Shown: piece by piece, positions 33,476 through 42,085 of the stretch
Layout of the letters: the number at the start of each line of letters is the position of its first letter
How positions within the stretch are numbered: the first letter of the stretch is position 1
Source of the DNA: an uncultured Elusimicrobiales bacterium
GTDB lineage: Bacteria; Elusimicrobiota; Elusimicrobia; Elusimicrobiales; Elusimicrobiaceae
Assembly: GCA_944324685.1 (NCBI GenBank)
Contig: CALUXG010000005.1
Location: 16,562-80,561, forward strand
DNA: 64,000 nt
Direction of reading: 5' to 3'
The notes under the pieces: model-generated
Databases searched by the model: none
Told to the model about the DNA's origin: nothing
Seen by the model: the letters and a program-made list of their open reading frames with translations, nothing else
Made by a program: the position numbers and the translations under genes

Positions 33476-34180
33476 ATGCCGAGTGGAATCAAGAAATATC
33501 AATCATTTGCTTTTGACGCGCAATTTGTCGCTGCCCACAAAGCGGGGCAAATAGCGTGGTATCCGTGGGTAGGCAAACAATATCCTACATCCGCTTGTAA
33601 GGTGCTTGTCATCTTGGAATCCCATTACATTAACTGGGAGCGCAACAATATAGAGGCTCTTGCTTTTCCTGATTTTACGCGCCGTATTGTGGCAGAGCAA
33701 CTATTCCCGCAGTACCGTTGGCACAGCAAAACGTTTAATGGTTTGGCAAAGTGTTTAAGCGGAAAAGCCGTTTGTAAGGAACAAGTAAGCATGGTATGGG
33801 GAAGAGTGGCATTGTATAATTTAGTTCAACGCCCTATGGATAGTCCGAAAGAACGACCCAATAAGAAAGATTTCGCTGAAGGATGGAAAACGTTCCCAAC
33901 GGTTGTGAATATCATAAAGCCGGATGTGTGTATTTTTGCTAGCATGGCAGTAATTTCGAATGCAAGGAAATTGGAATTTCCAACTCATGAATTGGGCGTA
34001 GAAACGGGGGAAAGAATAGGACGTGTTAAAATCCGCAAGCGTTTTACGGTAAATACTACACCGGATTTCCAGACAATTTGCGTCGCTATCAAACATCCGG
34101 GTAAATCCTTTTCGGCAGACAAATGGCGGGCGGTTTTGCAATGCCAAGTACCGCAAGCAATCAAAGCACTTTCTTTATAA
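33476..34180 (+). CDS. Uracil-DNA-glycosylase-fold-like protein
   Basis: About 234 aa from ATG 33476; an ATG at 33443 in the same frame overlaps the previous gene by 13 nt and is the alternative. The pattern VLVILESHY near the N-terminus, then FAEGWKTFPTVVNIIKPDV and FASM, and late AIKHPGKSF resembles UDG-superfamily proteins of unknown function (GESHY and HPS motifs). Catalytic competence cannot be judged. Last gene of the four-gene operon; a hairpin follows. Confidence 0.5.
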   Translation: MPSGIKKYQSFAFDAQFVAAHKAGQIAWYPWVGKQYPTSACKVLVILESHYINWERNNIEALAFPDFTRRIVAEQLFPQYRWHSKTFNGLAKCLSGKAVCKEQVSMVWGRVALYNLVQRPMDSPKERPNKKDFAEGWKTFPTVVNIIKPDVCIFASMAVISNARKLEFPTHELGVETGERIGRVKIRKRFTVNTTPDFQTICVAIKHPGKSFSADKWRAVLQCQVPQAIKALSL

Positions 34181-34185
34181 TGTGA

Positions 34186-34214
34186 TTATCGGGCGGTTTT
34201 TAGCCGCCCGATAA
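34186..34214. terminator. Hairpin between convergent operons
   Basis: TTATCGGGCGG (34186-34196) and CCGCCCGATAA (34204-34214) are perfect 11-bp arms around TTTTTAG. It separates the four-gene operon from the minus-strand TPR pair. Confidence 0.75.
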
Positions 34215-34231
34215 ATTCTAAAGCATAGAAT

Positions 34232-34561
34232 CTAGAATTTATGCTGTTCTGTCTTTTCTACAAATACAGGAATATGGTATAAGTCCGCCAATTTGGCTAC
34301 TTTATCTACCAGTGCGTCGTATGCTTTATTATAGTGTCCCAAAATTGTCAGAAGTTGTTTTCTCCAAGCACGCAATTTTGCACGGGTTATATCCGGTCCG
34401 GCGGGGGCTTTTAGGTCTAAACACGCTTGGGAAAAATGCCTGTCTGCACAGAGTTGCAAACACTCTTTAATTTCCTTTAATTTTTCGGGCAAATCCAGTG
34501 TATTTAGTTTGGATAATGCGGCCTGTAAATACTCCAAACTCTTTTGGCTGCTGTTGTTCAT
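34232..34561 (-). CDS. Hypothetical helical protein, second gene of TPR pair
   Basis: About 109 aa from ATG 34561, which overlaps the upstream TPR gene stop by 4 nt (ATGA). Helical, charged, with no recognised domain. Coupling suggests it binds or assists the TPR protein. Confidence 0.5.
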   Translation of the reverse strand: MNNSSQKSLEYLQAALSKLNTLDLPEKLKEIKECLQLCADRHFSQACLDLKAPAGPDITRAKLRAWRKQLLTILGHYNKAYDALVDKVAKLADLYHIPVFVEKTEQHKF

Positions 34562-35454
34562 TGTGTTTTCAAACGCATACCATTCCAATTTGCCAAACAT
34601 CCGCTGAGGGTTTCGGATGAGGCAATCATATCATCCAATTCATCAAAAAACAAGTGATTTAAAGCATTCATAAAATCTTTGTCAATGATGGGTTCTTGGA
34701 GGAGTAATTTTTGCAAGTGTCGCATATTTGATTTCATGGCTTTGCCTATTAATTCATCTTTGCTCTGGAGCACAATTTGCGCATCTTGTCGTAAATGAGT
34801 CAAATGTCCGGAGTGATACCCCGCCATGGCCCTCAAATAATGGGCTACATCGTTTTGAGGCCGTACATGTAAACTGCTTTGGGCATCCTGGTAGGCCACC
34901 TCATAGGATTCTTTCTCCAAACGTATCAACCCACGCATTAAATAGCATACACTCCGTTCGCTGGGCATTAAGAGATAATCATAATGTAATGCTTGGGTAA
35001 ACGGGAAAGTTTGCGGTTTGTGGTGAAAGGACGCAACTCCTTGTGTAAAATACAAATACGCACGGTGGCGGTTGTCCAACTCTTTTTTATGCGCTTGGGC
35101 ATAAGTTAGGCATTTGCTGGCCTGTGTGAATTTCTCTTGAGCTAAATAATAAGTGGCTTTTTGTAAATTTAAAAAAGTGTTTGTAGCCCCCAGTTTTTTC
35201 ATTTCTTTTAAGAGTGCCTTAGCGGGCTCAAATTGTTCCAACACCAAGTAACTGTCAAAGGCCTGTTCTAAAGCATCCAACGAAGGCTGTCGCTTATACT
35301 CGGCCAGTGCCAGGGAAAGGGCCTCTTGGTCTTGGTCGTTATTGCTAAACCAGCGAGCCTGCTGTAAGAGTGGGGAAAAGTTTTGCAACCAAGACGGTGT
35401 AGGTTGCGGAATAGCAATTTGCGGTAATTTCACGGGATCGTTTGATTTTTTCAT
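34558..35454 (-). CDS. TPR-repeat protein
   Basis: 298 aa made largely of helical pairs with TPR character (for example KATYYLAQEKFTQASKCLTY and LIRLEKESYEVAYQDAQSSL), typical of a protein-binding scaffold. No signal peptide. GGAG precedes the ATG. It lies between the four-gene operon and the DUF2924/recombinase pair inside the element; its role is unknown. Confidence 0.6.
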   Translation of the reverse strand: MKKSNDPVKLPQIAIPQPTPSWLQNFSPLLQQARWFSNNDQDQEALSLALAEYKRQPSLDALEQAFDSYLVLEQFEPAKALLKEMKKLGATNTFLNLQKATYYLAQEKFTQASKCLTYAQAHKKELDNRHRAYLYFTQGVASFHHKPQTFPFTQALHYDYLLMPSERSVCYLMRGLIRLEKESYEVAYQDAQSSLHVRPQNDVAHYLRAMAGYHSGHLTHLRQDAQIVLQSKDELIGKAMKSNMRHLQKLLLQEPIIDKDFMNALNHLFFDELDDMIASSETLSGCLANWNGMRLKTQ

Positions 35455-35575
35455 AGGTTTCTCCTTTATGGTGACTATTTATAGCATAACACGTCGGAGC
35501 GACAGCTGTGGTGTCGGGGTATTTTAACTTGACTTCTAGGCCTAGAAGAAGCGTGAATGTGTATAGGAGAGAAAT

Positions 35576-35959
35576 ATGCAAAACTATACACATTTGACCG
35601 CCCGGGAATTAGAATCAAAATGGCAAGAATTAATCGGCAGTCCTATACCGCCAATCGGGCGAAGTCTGATTATTAAATATCTAGTATGGTATGAGCAAGC
35701 CAAGCGTGAGAAAATCTCTCCGCTTGGCTTGTTTTGTGACGTGGCCCAAGCAGCCAAAACGACCGATAAACACCCCAAAGCCACCCTTGAGATAGGCTCA
35801 AAACTAATCCGTTCCTATCAAGGGCTTAAATACGAAGTAGAAATCGTTGCCAATGGGTATCTATATGAGAACACACTCTACAAAAGCCTATCCGGTGTAG
35901 CCAAGGCTATTACAGGTAAGAGTTGGAACGGAAATATATTCTTTGGAGTGAAGAAATGA
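35576..35959 (+). CDS. DUF2924 family protein
   Basis: 127 aa. The family pattern is present: early LESKWQELIGSPIP, middle GSKLIRSYQGLKYEVEIVA, and C-terminal SLSGVAKAITGKSWNG with FFGVKK. DUF2924 proteins typically sit next to large serine recombinases in phages and integrated elements, as here, where the stop overlaps the recombinase start by 4 nt. Their function is not established. Start supported by AGGAGAG. Confidence 0.8.
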   Translation: MQNYTHLTARELESKWQELIGSPIPPIGRSLIIKYLVWYEQAKREKISPLGLFCDVAQAAKTTDKHPKATLEIGSKLIRSYQGLKYEVEIVANGYLYENTLYKSLSGVAKAITGKSWNGNIFFGVKK

Positions 35960-37572
35960 ATGATAAAAAAATACGTTGTGCAATCTATACGCGCAAATCA
36001 ACGGAAGAGGGATTAGAGCAAGAGTTTAATAGTTTACAAGCCCAGCGGGAAGCGTGTGAATCCTACATTAAGAGCCAAAAGCACGAGAATTGGCAGTTAT
36101 TGCCCACAGAGTATGATGACGGTGGGTATTCAGGCGGCAACATGGAAAGGCCGGCCCTAAAACGACTACTCCAAGATGTTCAAAACGGTCTTGTTGATAT
36201 TATCGTTGTTTACAAAATAGACCGGTTAACCCGAAGTTTAATGGACTTTAGCAAGATAGTAGAAGTATTAGATAAACATAATGCCTCTTTTGTATCTATT
36301 ACCCAACATTTTAATACCACTACCAGTATGGGGCGGCTCACATTAAATATGCTCCTCTCATTTGCCCAATTTGAGAGGGAAGTGACGGGAGAGCACATAA
36401 GGGATAAAATTAGTGCGAGTAAGAAAAAAGGTATGTGGATGGGTGGCAAACCGCCATTGGGGTATTACCGCAAAGATAAAAAGATATATCCGGATGAAGA
36501 GAAATCAGCCCTAGTCCACGCTATCTTTGAAAAGTACACTGAACTTAAAAGCACTACCTTGTTAAAAGATTGGCTCAAAGAACAAGGGCAAAATATATCC
36601 GTAGGCAACTTGAACTGTATTTTGCGCAACAAAGCATATATTGGTCTTGTCGGGCATAAAGGGACATGGTATCAGGGCGAGCACCGAGGCATAATTCCAA
36701 CCGAACTATTTGAGCAGGTACAAAATGTCATGGCGGACAACCGTATTAATCGTCAGCATTATGACCCAAAGAAAAGCCTTTTATCCGGCAAACTATATGA
36801 TGATAAAGGAAATGCTATGAGCCCTAGTTGGAGTACGGGTTGCAGCGGTAAAACATACCGCTATTATGTAAGCCAAGCCATTATCCGCAAAGAACCAAGT
36901 AAATTAGGTAAAATCGGCAAAGTATCCTTACCACAACTGGAAAACTTTATAGATAGTTGGTTTGAGCGTTTCCTACTTGATAAAACTAAACCTTATCAAT
37001 ATGTTCAGCACTTTGAAGTATCCAAGCAAAAGAAACTATTACAACTACTGTCATCTTATACAATAACCCGGGATATAGAAAAAGCCCTAATCAAGCATAT
37101 TAAACTAAGACCTAACGAAGTAGAAATAACCTTGCATGCGGAACAAATAGTAGAACTATTCAACGCTATTTATGAAAACCGGGAAATGGGCTTACTTAAA
37201 CCCGAAGAATTGAAACAAGAACGCACCTACACGGAGCCGTATCATATCGGTACAATAGCCAACGGAGAAAAGATAATTATAGGGCAATTTGTAGAGCCAA
37301 AGAAACGGCCTAATGCTGAACTTATCAAAATCTTAAATCAAGCTTACACATGGCACCAAGATGTATTAAACGGTGCTAGCACACAGGATATAGCCAAACG
37401 TGATAAGGTATGCGTACAATATGTTCGCCGAATCCTCAATTTAAGTTTTTTGTCCCCTAAAATCGTACGTGCTATCCTAAACGGTACCCAACCAACCGAT
37501 TGCACCCTCAAAAAATTGCTTTCTATCAAATCCTCAAATTGGCAAGAACAAGAGCAACTTTTTCACAAATAA
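35956..37572 (+). CDS. Large serine recombinase
   Basis: Site-specific recombinase (538 aa). The resolvase N-terminal domain carries the catalytic Ser in AIYTRKSTEEG and the Arg-rich IDRLTRS and FEREVTGEHIRDK segments. This is followed by the recombinase domain (about 165-260) and a C-terminal DNA-binding region with RYYVSQ. The zinc-ribbon cysteines found in many large serine recombinases are absent. The start at 35956 is the ATGA overlap with DUF2924. It ends about 105 nt from the right attachment-site copy at tRNA-Asp and is the obvious integrase of the element. Confidence 0.88.
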   Translation: MNDKKIRCAIYTRKSTEEGLEQEFNSLQAQREACESYIKSQKHENWQLLPTEYDDGGYSGGNMERPALKRLLQDVQNGLVDIIVVYKIDRLTRSLMDFSKIVEVLDKHNASFVSITQHFNTTTSMGRLTLNMLLSFAQFEREVTGEHIRDKISASKKKGMWMGGKPPLGYYRKDKKIYPDEEKSALVHAIFEKYTELKSTTLLKDWLKEQGQNISVGNLNCILRNKAYIGLVGHKGTWYQGEHRGIIPTELFEQVQNVMADNRINRQHYDPKKSLLSGKLYDDKGNAMSPSWSTGCSGKTYRYYVSQAIIRKEPSKLGKIGKVSLPQLENFIDSWFERFLLDKTKPYQYVQHFEVSKQKKLLQLLSSYTITRDIEKALIKHIKLRPNEVEITLHAEQIVELFNAIYENREMGLLKPEELKQERTYTEPYHIGTIANGEKIIIGQFVEPKKRPNAELIKILNQAYTWHQDVLNGASTQDIAKRDKVCVQYVRRILNLSFLSPKIVRAILNGTQPTDCTLKKLLSIKSSNWQEQEQLFHK

Positions 37573-37676
37573 TCGCAACTGCGCGACTTCCTACCTACCC
37601 TCGTCAGCATAAAAAGAGAAAATTTACCGGAAACCCCAAAAACACGCCCAAAACCCCATGCTGAAAGTCGTTTATA

Positions 37677-37745
37677 AAAAAATCCCCGTCGGGAGTTAAT
37701 CCTAACGGGGATCTATGCTAATTATTCAAAACTAAAATACGGAGT
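37677..37745 (-). terminator. tRNA-Asp terminator and right attachment-site copy
   Basis: On the minus strand CCCCGT...ACGGGG is followed by a T-run, an intrinsic terminator for tRNA-Asp. The whole segment plus the tRNA tip is duplicated at 24642-24709. Confidence 0.75.
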
Positions 37746-37815
37746 CGACGGGATTCGAACCCGCGGTCTCTGCCTTGACAGGGCAGCGTGTTAGACCAGG
37801 CTACACCACGACTCC
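37740..37815 (-). tRNA. tRNA-Asp (GTC)
   Basis: Cloverleaf on the minus strand: acceptor GGAGTCG/CGACTCC, D arm, anticodon stem CTGCC/GGCAG with loop CTGTCAA (anticodon GTC), T arm with TTCGAAT, and discriminator G. CCA is not encoded. A GCTAAAAT -10-like box lies upstream around 37840-37850. Its 3' tip is the integration site of the element. Confidence 0.95.
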
Positions 37816-37892
37816 AACGACTCAAATTCTTCCGTACAAATATTTTAGCTTATTGTGGGGGGACGCGTCAATTTTTTTCTTGGTCAGACGGG

Positions 37893-38795
37893 TTAAGAGG
37901 CAAATTCGCCCCATAAAATTTGTTCCGTTTCCAATTCTATACCGTTTTTTTCGCGTACTTGCCGTTTGATTTCTTCCATCAGCTGTTTGATGTCTTCCGG
38001 CGTGGCGTGATTAAAATTAATGATAAATCCCGCGTGTTTCTCCGACACTTTGGCTCCGCCTATGCTTAATCCTCTAAGCCCTGCTTCATCAATCAGACGC
38101 GAGGCGTAATCCCCTGCCGGCCGTTTGAAAACGCTTCCGGCGGAGGGGAATTCCAACGGCTGTTTTTCCCGCCGTTTATGCAATATGGAATTACGCGCTT
38201 CCGTTAAAGAGGAAAAATCTTTTTTCCCCAAGGAAAATCCCGCACTTAATATAATGTAATTTTCTATGCCGTCTACGTGTCTGTATCCGTGGGGAAGATC
38301 TTTTTTTTGCAGCATGGCGGGGCGTCCTTCAAAATCAATGACTTCCACGTATTCCAAGCAATCAAAGGTTTCTTGTCCGAATGCGCCCGCATTCATATAT
38401 ACCGCGCCGCCGACGCTGCCCGGAATGCCGGATAATTTTTCCATTCCGCATAAGCCGGCATTTACGGCGGTTTCGCATACTTTGTCCAGTGCCGCACCCG
38501 CTTCGGCGGTTATGCGTTCTTCTTTCGCGGCGATTTGATCCATGCGTCTTGTGGAACATACAATGCCGCCCATGCCTTTTCCGCCGACCAGAATATTGGA
38601 GCCGAAACCGAGTATGTGCAGCGGAATATTTTCCGTTCGGGCCAGTTTAAGCACAAAACTCCAATCTTCCGTCGTTTTGGGATAAATGTACGTTTCCGCC
38701 GGTCCGCCGGTGCGGTATGTCGTGTGACGGGCCATGGATTCCTCAAAGAGGCAATTTTCTCCAAAATATGCGGACAGTTCCTTTTTGTAATTCAT
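37893..38795 (-). CDS. murB: UDP-N-acetylenolpyruvoylglucosamine reductase
   Basis: FAD-dependent reductase making UDP-MurNAc for peptidoglycan. 300 aa. FAD-binding segment ILGFGSNILVGGKG, then LSGIPGSVGGAVYMNAGAFG, GYRHVDG and the catalytic FPSAGSVFKRP Ser, the short type II form common in Gram-positives and others. Followed closely upstream by a barrel-protein gene (8 nt), so the two may share a transcript. Cytoplasmic. Confidence 0.93.
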   Translation of the reverse strand: MNYKKELSAYFGENCLFEESMARHTTYRTGGPAETYIYPKTTEDWSFVLKLARTENIPLHILGFGSNILVGGKGMGGIVCSTRRMDQIAAKEERITAEAGAALDKVCETAVNAGLCGMEKLSGIPGSVGGAVYMNAGAFGQETFDCLEYVEVIDFEGRPAMLQKKDLPHGYRHVDGIENYIILSAGFSLGKKDFSSLTEARNSILHKRREKQPLEFPSAGSVFKRPAGDYASRLIDEAGLRGLSIGGAKVSEKHAGFIINFNHATPEDIKQLMEEIKRQVREKNGIELETEQILWGEFAS

Positions 38796-38802
38796 AAAAT
38801 GT

Positions 38803-39495
38803 TTAGAAATTCAATCCAATGCCGCCCTGAAAACCGTGCGTATATTTGGTATAGGTGTATGCTCCGTACAAATAAAACAGCGGGAACGGATGAAAATTGA
38901 CGCCGGCGGTATAACGGACCACGCCGTCATCTGTTTTTTCTCCGGAGAAAGGGCCCATGTCTTTTACTTTCATCTCGCTGTAATCATATCCAATGCCGAC
39001 GTAAGGCGTAAAAAAAAGAATGTTGACCGAAGCGGAAGCCGACGCCGAATAGTGATCCCCGTCATAATAATCCGTGCCGTAGCGGTCATAAAATGCTCCG
39101 GCGGACAAGTTGACAAAGGCTAAAGAACCATGCCATTTCACGCCGCCGCCTAAAGATTCAAATCCATCGTAACGCGTTCCGCGCAGCGCGACGCCCAAGT
39201 TAAAAAAAGGCAATTGGGTTTCTGCCGTGATGAAAGGAGCATATAAATAGTCCTCCGATGAAAAGCTGTCCGATGATGTATTCACGGCCGATACGGACAC
39301 ACCTATGTCAAATCCCGGGAACGTTACCCCGCGGCCGGTGTGAAAATCGGCCAAACCGATCATGGAAGATACGTCTCTGTTGTAATGCGCCAGCGCGCCG
39401 GCGCTGAAATGTTCATGAAAGTCGCTGTTCATACTTGCAAAAACAGGCGTGGAAAAAGAGAAGGCTAACAGCATGGCAGTAATCATTTTTTTCAT
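38803..39495 (-). CDS. Outer-membrane beta-barrel-like protein
   Basis: 230 aa. The signal peptide (MITAMLLAFSFSTPVFA) is followed by amphipathic strands rich in Tyr/Phe/Gly; the protein ends in Phe (GFQGGIGLNF), the C-terminal signature of outer-membrane barrels. No specific family recognised. AAGGAAT precedes the ATG. Confidence 0.65.
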   Translation of the reverse strand: MKKMITAMLLAFSFSTPVFASMNSDFHEHFSAGALAHYNRDVSSMIGLADFHTGRGVTFPGFDIGVSVSAVNTSSDSFSSEDYLYAPFITAETQLPFFNLGVALRGTRYDGFESLGGGVKWHGSLAFVNLSAGAFYDRYGTDYYDGDHYSASASASVNILFFTPYVGIGYDYSEMKVKDMGPFSGEKTDDGVVRYTAGVNFHPFPLFYLYGAYTYTKYTHGFQGGIGLNF

Positions 39496-39596
39496 AGAAA
39501 ATTCCTTATTGCTAAATTTTGTTACATATCATATCATAAGAAAAAGAGAACGCGCCGCGCAAGAAGCTGCGCCATTTTATTTTTAAGGAGAAAGGT

Positions 39597-41144
39597 ATGA
39601 TAAGTCCTTTGGCCGGAACATTGACAAAAGAACGCATTGACGCGGAACGGCTGCGCCGTTTGTTTTGGCAGCCGGACGGCCCCGTGGCGCCGGTGAAATT
39701 TGGTACGTCGGGACATCGCGGCGTTTTAGGGTGCGGTTTTTGCGCCGCACACGCGCGGGCCATTGCTCAGGCCGTCGCGCAAATCCATTTGGAAGACGGA
39801 GTAAGCGGCCCCATATTGTGCGGAGGAGACACGCGGCTGATGTCGCAAGACACGGCGAGGTTATGTGCGGAAGTTCTGGCAGGGAACGGTTTGCACGTTA
39901 TTTTGCCGGATATTCCTTTGCCCACTCCGGTGTTTTCTTTTGAAATTATTCAAGGCCGCGCCGCGGCGTCCTTAAACGGTACGGCCAGCCATAACCCGCC
40001 GCAGGATATGGGATTAAAATACAACCCCTCGCACGGCGGTCCCGCCGGCAGCGAACTGACGGGCCGCATTGAAAAATACGCCAATGAATATTTGCAAAAT
40101 CCGCAGCAAATAAAAAGTATGCCGCTGGCGGAAGCGCGGGAGAAAGGTTTTGTCAATACGGCGGATGTCATTGCGCCGTACGTCAATGCGCTGGGCCGTT
40201 TGGTGGATTTTGAGGCCATTAAAAAAGCCGGTTTAAAAGTGGCCATTCATCCGCTTGGAGGCAGCAGCCTGCCTTTTTATCGTGCCATTAAAGAAAAATA
40301 TGGGTTGGATAATTTGCATATTGCCGATGAAACGATAGACCCTACTTTTTATTTTATTCCCATAGATCACGACGGCAAAATTCGTATGGATCCGTCTTCG
40401 GTTTATCCCATGAAGCCTCTGATTGATTTGGTTCAAAGCGGCGCATACGATTTTGCCGGCGCCAGCGATCCGGATGCGGACCGTTTTGGCTGTGCCACAA
40501 AATCCGGAGGATTGATTCCGCCTAATCATGCTTTATGCGTGGCGGCGGATTACTTAATACGCACCCGCAAACCAAAGAAAGGCATGTTGGTGGGGCGCAC
40601 TTTGGGGACGACGGCTTTACTGGATCGCATTGCTTCGGCGGCGGGATACGGCGTAGATGAAGTGAATGTGGGGTTTAAGTATTTTGTGAACGGCATAGTG
40701 GAAGGGCGGTATATCTTGGCCGGTGAAGAAAGCGCAGGAATGAGCCTGAGCGGCTGGACTCCTGAAAAAGACGGTATTCTGGCGGTGTGTTTATTGCTGG
40801 AAATAGCTTCCAAAGAAGGAGATATCGCGGTGTTGTACGAACAATTGACGCAAACATATGGTAAGCCATACTATACCCGCGTGGATGTTCCTACCGATGA
40901 AACGGCCAAAAATAAAGTGAAATCTTTTAAGAAAGAAGATTTGTCCGATCTGATCACCGTCGCGGGAGAGAAAGTAACAAAAGTGCGCGATACGGACGGC
41001 ATTAAGGTATATTTGCAAAGTTCTTGGTTTTTAGTGCGTCCGTCGGGCACGGAAAACATACTCAAGTTTTATGCCGAAACTTTTATCAGCGAAGAACACT
41101 TGAATCGTATCATAGAAGAAGGCCGTAAATATTTCGGCGTCTAA
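39597..41144 (+). CDS. pgm: Phosphoglucomutase (alpha-D-glucose-specific)
   Basis: Interconverts glucose 1- and 6-phosphate. 515 aa, with FGTSGHRG (N-terminal substrate loop), the catalytic phospho-Ser loop TASHNPPQDMG (Ser in ASHN), the metal-binding DPDADRFG, the sugar-binding GEESAGMS and the C-terminal VRPSGTEN phosphate loop. Start supported by AAGGAGAAAG. Monocistronic, with a terminator downstream. Divergent from the barrel-protein gene. Confidence 0.93.
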   Translation: MISPLAGTLTKERIDAERLRRLFWQPDGPVAPVKFGTSGHRGVLGCGFCAAHARAIAQAVAQIHLEDGVSGPILCGGDTRLMSQDTARLCAEVLAGNGLHVILPDIPLPTPVFSFEIIQGRAAASLNGTASHNPPQDMGLKYNPSHGGPAGSELTGRIEKYANEYLQNPQQIKSMPLAEAREKGFVNTADVIAPYVNALGRLVDFEAIKKAGLKVAIHPLGGSSLPFYRAIKEKYGLDNLHIADETIDPTFYFIPIDHDGKIRMDPSSVYPMKPLIDLVQSGAYDFAGASDPDADRFGCATKSGGLIPPNHALCVAADYLIRTRKPKKGMLVGRTLGTTALLDRIASAAGYGVDEVNVGFKYFVNGIVEGRYILAGEESAGMSLSGWTPEKDGILAVCLLLEIASKEGDIAVLYEQLTQTYGKPYYTRVDVPTDETAKNKVKSFKKEDLSDLITVAGEKVTKVRDTDGIKVYLQSSWFLVRPSGTENILKFYAETFISEEHLNRIIEEGRKYFGV

Positions 41145-41159
41145 AACAGCGTTTGCCAC

Positions 41160-41205
41160 ACAGGCGGGGATAAAGCGGAGAGCTTTGTCCCCGTCTGTTT
41201 TTTGA
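41160..41205 (+). terminator. Intrinsic terminator after pgm
   Basis: ACAGGCGGGGATAAAGC and GCTTTGTCCCCGTCTGT form a long imperfect stem with GGAGA loop, followed by T6. Confidence 0.8.
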
Positions 41206-41299
41206 GATAAAAACGTATATTGCGGTGTCTGCCCACATGTGCAAAAAGTGCTTTCTCCGTCAGAGGTCTAATGCGGGGAAAAGCCGTTTGTCGGGTATG

Positions 41300-41989
41300 T
41301 TATAAAGACGGGCCGATGTCCTGTTCGGCGGATTGCTCGGCGGCGTGCTCCGCTTCGACGGAGTTGTCCGCGGAGACAGTTTCGTCTTGTGCAATATATT
41401 TTAAGTCCAAGGCGGCAAATACGGCTCCGCGATTGTCATTAAGCCAACGGCGGTGCGCTTTATATTCTGGACAGTATTGGGCCACCAACTGCCAGTATTC
41501 ACTGCCGTGATTCATGTGCACCAAATGAGCCAGTTCATGTATGATCAGGTAATCCCGTATGGCCTCAGGCATTTTGATGATGTGATAAGTATAATTAATG
41601 TTTTTCTTGGCGGAACAGCTGGCCCAGAGCGATTGTTGATTTTTAACGCTGATATTATTGTATTGGACGCCCATAGTCTGTGCCCATTGTGCGGTTTTGG
41701 CGCGCAAAGTTTCTCCGGCTTTGGCGCGCAACCAAGCGTCCGCCAACGCATTGGGATTGCTGTGTGGCGTTTGTATGTATATGTCAAATGCTTGCCCGTT
41801 AAAATCCATTCCTTCTTCCTGATCCGGCGTCAGGTGTATGCGGGCGGGGTACAATTTCCCTTCATAAAGAATTTTGCCGGTTTCGGTCTCGGCGTTTTCG
41901 GTGCTGCCTCCGAAGACTTCCGGCATTTCTTTTTTCAACCGTTCAATAAACAGTTTTACGTCGCTGATAACGCTTTGGGTATCGCTCAT
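41300..41989 (-). CDS. YgjP-like (DUF45) zinc metallopeptidase
   Basis: 229 aa. The motif HELAHLVHMNHG provides the HExxH zinc site with the downstream His. The family blocks SLWASCSAKKNINYTYHII and YWQLVAQYCPEYKAHRRWL are present, as in YgjP/SprT-like proteins. An acidic Glu/Ala-rich tail follows. Cytoplasmic by sequence. Physiological substrates of the family are not well defined. Divergent from gcvT. Confidence 0.82.
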   Translation of the reverse strand: MSDTQSVISDVKLFIERLKKEMPEVFGGSTENAETETGKILYEGKLYPARIHLTPDQEEGMDFNGQAFDIYIQTPHSNPNALADAWLRAKAGETLRAKTAQWAQTMGVQYNNISVKNQQSLWASCSAKKNINYTYHIIKMPEAIRDYLIIHELAHLVHMNHGSEYWQLVAQYCPEYKAHRRWLNDNRGAVFAALDLKYIAQDETVSADNSVEAEHAAEQSAEQDIGPSL

Positions 41990-42085
41990 ATGTAGTATTA
42001 TATCAATTTGGTTTTGGCTTCTGCGAAGGTTTGTGTGGAAAAAAGCGGAATATTTTATACAATACTCCTATATATGGAGGAAAGC

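Larger units (their letters stand above)
24711..37676. mobile_element. About 13-kb integrative element at tRNA-Asp
   Basis: It is bounded by direct repeats of the tRNA-Asp 3' end and terminator (24642-24709 and 37677-37745). A large serine recombinase and its DUF2924 partner lie within 110 nt of the right boundary. Cargo: Fic protein, zinc-hook ATPase with partner, WYL regulator with structured RNA and a four-gene operon, a two-gene TPR operon. Base composition is visibly more AT-rich than the flanking core genes. No conjugation or capsid genes are visible, so mobility would need help. Confidence 0.7.

Noticed and set aside
35956..37572. Tyrosine-type integrase at the tRNA
   Set aside because: The only recombinase beside the tRNA has the serine-recombinase motif YTRKS and no tyrosine-recombinase R-H-R-Y set.
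41990..42085. Glycine riboswitch in front of gcvT
   Set aside because: The region is only about 96 nt and shows no tandem aptamer-like structure; a -10 box and ribosome site are all I see.
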